From NCBI GenBank assembly GCA_036732565.1, contig DAINCF010000369.1, positions 1 to 7,214 on the forward strand: DNA of 7,214 nucleotides. The letters are read 5' to 3'. Shown piece by piece: positions 6,336 to 7,214 of this stretch. Below the pieces are notes generated by a model. It did no database searches, was not told where the DNA came from, and saw only the letters and a program-made list of their open reading frames with translations. The position numbers and the translations under genes were made by a program. This DNA comes from JAIVJN01 sp036732565. GTDB taxonomy: Bacteria > Acidobacteriota > Vicinamibacteria > Vicinamibacterales > UBA2999. The stretch's first letter is position 1. Every line of letters starts with the position of its first letter.

Positions 6336-6412
6336 GGTTCCCTCGTTGGGACCTTGGCCGGAACCCTGCGGGAACCCACGCTGGAACGAGGTTCGACTGT
6401 TCGGATCCGAAC
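6336..6412. repeat. GGTTCC/GGAACC repeat block after the response regulator
   Basis: This block resembles the one at 1401-1640. GGTTCCC (6336-6342) can pair with GGGAACC (6370-6376), and CCTCGTT (6341-6347) with AACGAGG (6384-6390). GTTCGGATCCGAAC (6399-6412) is a perfect 14-nt palindrome. It shares CCACGCTGG (6376-6384 and 1444-1452), TGGCCGGAA (6355-6363 and 1544-1552) and CGAGGTTC (6387-6394 and 1502-1509) with the first block. The 7-bp stem could weakly act as a terminator, but no T-run is seen. Confidence 0.65.
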
Positions 6413-6489
6413 GCGCGATATCCGATGCCGGGCAGTTCCGGACCTTCGGCCCTGAATCGCCCGTCTTCGCATCACCATCCGGCCCTCTC

Positions 6490-6505
6490 ATCGAGGCACC
6501 TCGAT
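6490..6505. repeat. Short inverted repeat ATCGAGG-CA-CCTCGAT
   Basis: A 7-bp dyad with a 2-nt centre, lying 47 nt before the small-protein ATG. It could be an operator half-site pair; nothing else supports this. Confidence 0.4.
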
Positions 6506-6514
6506 TGCAAATGC

Positions 6515-6544
6515 TGTAGGCACGCCATGAAGGCGTGCCGTACA
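6515..6544 (+). repeat. REP-like hairpin with GTAG foot
   Basis: TGTAGGCACGCC, loop ATGAA, then GGCGTGCC-G-TACA. The inner 8 bp (6519-6526 with 6532-6539) pair perfectly, and TGTA pairs with TACA if G6540 is bulged. A GTAG tetranucleotide (6516-6519) at the 5' foot of a GC-rich hairpin is the hallmark of REP elements handled by RAYT (TnpA_REP) transposases. No RAYT gene is in this window. The hairpin sits immediately upstream of a TACAAT box, so it could instead be an operator for the next gene. Confidence 0.6.
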
Positions 6545-6546
6545 AT
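6541..6546 (+). promoter_or_regulatory. Possible -10 box for the small protein, leaderless
   Basis: TACAAT (5/6 of TATAAT) lies 6 nt before the ATG at 6553, the same spacing as for the sensor kinase. The normal -35 position falls in the hairpin and does not match TTGACA; TTGCAA (6505-6510) is 30 nt upstream, too far. The call rests on the -10 box and the lack of a Shine-Dalgarno motif. Confidence 0.4.
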
Positions 6547-6552
6547 CCGACC

Positions 6553-6930
6553 ATGCCGAACCCCGAACACCCGGAACGGGAACATCACGGCGAACGGGAG
6601 CTCGCGTCGTTCATCCGGGAGGGTGCAGGACGCCGGCCTGACCAGGCGTTTGGCGACTACTACCGCGGCAAGCAGGCGTCCTGCGCTCTGGGCGCGGCTT
6701 ACGAGGGGATGTATCGCCTGCCGCGCGAGGCGACCGGTCTTCATCCCACCAAGGATCTCGACTGGTTCTTCGACTGCCTCGAAGGGACGGTCCGCGCCTG
6801 TCCCGGCGAAGGCTGCAAGAAGAAGCTGGTGCTCGCCGCGATCATCGTCCACCTGAACGACGATCACCGCTGGAGCCGCGAGCAGATTGCGACCTGGCTC
6901 GAGTCGGTGAACGGTACGCGCAAGCCCTAG
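6553..6930 (+). CDS. Small uncharacterised protein with possible C2H2 zinc site
   Basis: A 125-residue soluble protein; I cannot assign a function. It has a hydrophilic, His/Glu-rich N-terminus (PNPEHPEREHHGEREL), then CALGAAYEGM (44-53), and near the end CPGEGC (83-88) followed by HLNDDHRWSREQIATWLE (100-117). C83, C88, H100 and H105 have spacing C-x4-C-x11-H-x4-H, close to a classical C2H2 zinc finger, so zinc binding is plausible. From memory, the combination of CALGAA, a Cys pair and HLNDxHxWSRExIAxWLE recurs in unannotated bacterial and phage small proteins. The ATG at 6553 is preferred over a GTG at 6535 that lies inside a hairpin. No signal peptide or membrane helix is seen. Codon composition is like the neighbours. 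Its stop shares a CTAG with the convergent permease gene. Confidence 0.82.
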   Translation: MPNPEHPEREHHGERELASFIREGAGRRPDQAFGDYYRGKQASCALGAAYEGMYRLPREATGLHPTKDLDWFFDCLEGTVRACPGEGCKKKLVLAAIIVHLNDDHRWSREQIATWLESVNGTRKP

Positions 6931-7214
6931 CTCTGTCGAAGCGTCGCGCTCGGATCGAGGCCTGCGGCCCGCCGCGCTGGCAACCAACTCGCGCCGATCA
7001 CGATGGCTGTCAGCGCCGCGAGCGCTCCGAGATACGACCAGGGGTCCGTTACTCTGAGACCAGGGAGCGATTGTCCCGCGAGGTATGCGGCAACCGCGGC
7101 GACGATCACGCCGATCACCAGCCCTGGCGCGGCTGCACGAAGTCCTTGCCTCACAACCAACGAGATCACGTCGCGCCGGCTCGCGCCGAGCGCGATGCGC
7201 ACGCCGATCTCTCC
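6927..7214 (-). CDS. FtsX-like (MacB/ADOP-type) ABC transporter permease, C-terminal end
   Basis: The last 95 residues of a membrane permease; the gene continues beyond the right edge. The visible part starts GEIGVRIALGASRRDVISLVVRQG, the conserved cytoplasmic coupling segment of FtsX/MacB permeases. Two transmembrane helices follow (about LVIGVIVAAVAAYLAG and YLGALAALTAIVIGASWL), then LPARRAAGLDPSATLRQS, the usual C-terminal signature. Large permeases with two such domains are abundant in acidobacteria, but whether this one is duplicated cannot be seen. They work with an ATPase in export or in mechanical signalling; substrate unknown. Its TAG stop (6929-6927) lies in the same CTAG as the stop of the convergent small protein, so the two genes overlap by 4 nt. 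Confidence 0.93.
   Translation of the reverse strand, partial: GEIGVRIALGASRRDVISLVVRQGLRAAAPGLVIGVIVAAVAAYLAGQSLPGLRVTDPWSYLGALAALTAIVIGASWLPARRAAGLDPSATLRQS

Noticed and set aside
1..7214. Mobile element, phage, defence system or CRISPR array
   Set aside because: No transposase, integrase, effector nuclease or regularly spaced repeats are visible; gene content is housekeeping and signalling. The repeats seen are irregular and degenerate.

Overview
The window looks like chromosomal DNA of a high-GC bacterium, most likely an acidobacterium (possibly Vicinamibacteria). This is inferred from three gene types that are common together there: an ECF sigma factor overlapping a Ser/Thr protein kinase with the N-terminal extension typical of acidobacterial kinases, a MacB/FtsX-type permease ending in the LPARRAA signature, and a LytS/LytTR two-component pair. 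Intergenic repeats containing GCGAAGC fit the same picture. No marker gene fixes the taxonomy.

Layout. On the minus strand at the left edge, a compact gene chain reads inward: a cytosolic cyclophilin-type prolyl isomerase (888-1400), an ECF sigma factor (367-891), and the N-terminal 123 residues of a Ser/Thr kinase (1-370, running off the window). Both junctions are 4-nt GTGA overlaps. A 396-bp divergent spacer (1401-1796), rich in GGTTCC/GGAACC inverted repeats, separates this chain from a complete glgB on the plus strand (1797-4010). A 423-bp spacer follows; its first part (4010-4179) is a palindromic repeat cassette and its end carries a good sigma70-like promoter. This promoter points straight at an ATG at 4434 and suggests a leaderless mRNA for a LytS-type sensor kinase (4434-5564). 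The kinase overlaps its LytTR response regulator (5561-6331), again by GTGA. A third spacer (6332-6552) repeats the GGTTCC/GGAACC theme and ends in a REP-like hairpin and a TACAAT box, just before a small uncharacterised protein with a possible C2H2 zinc site (6553-6930). That gene converges with the C-terminus of an FtsX-like permease (minus strand, 6927-7214), and both use the same CTAG for their stop codons.

How the genes may work together. The sigma factor and kinase probably form one signalling unit, co-transcribed with the prolyl isomerase. The LytS/LytTR pair forms a second, independent membrane-signal-to-promoter module. glgB adds alpha-1,6 branches to glycogen and has no other glycogen gene beside it here. 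The small protein and the permease show no visible functional link. I see no mobile element, CRISPR array, rRNA or tRNA gene. The novelty is mainly in the non-coding DNA (repeat families, a REP-like hairpin, apparent leaderless promoters) and in the small C/H-motif protein.
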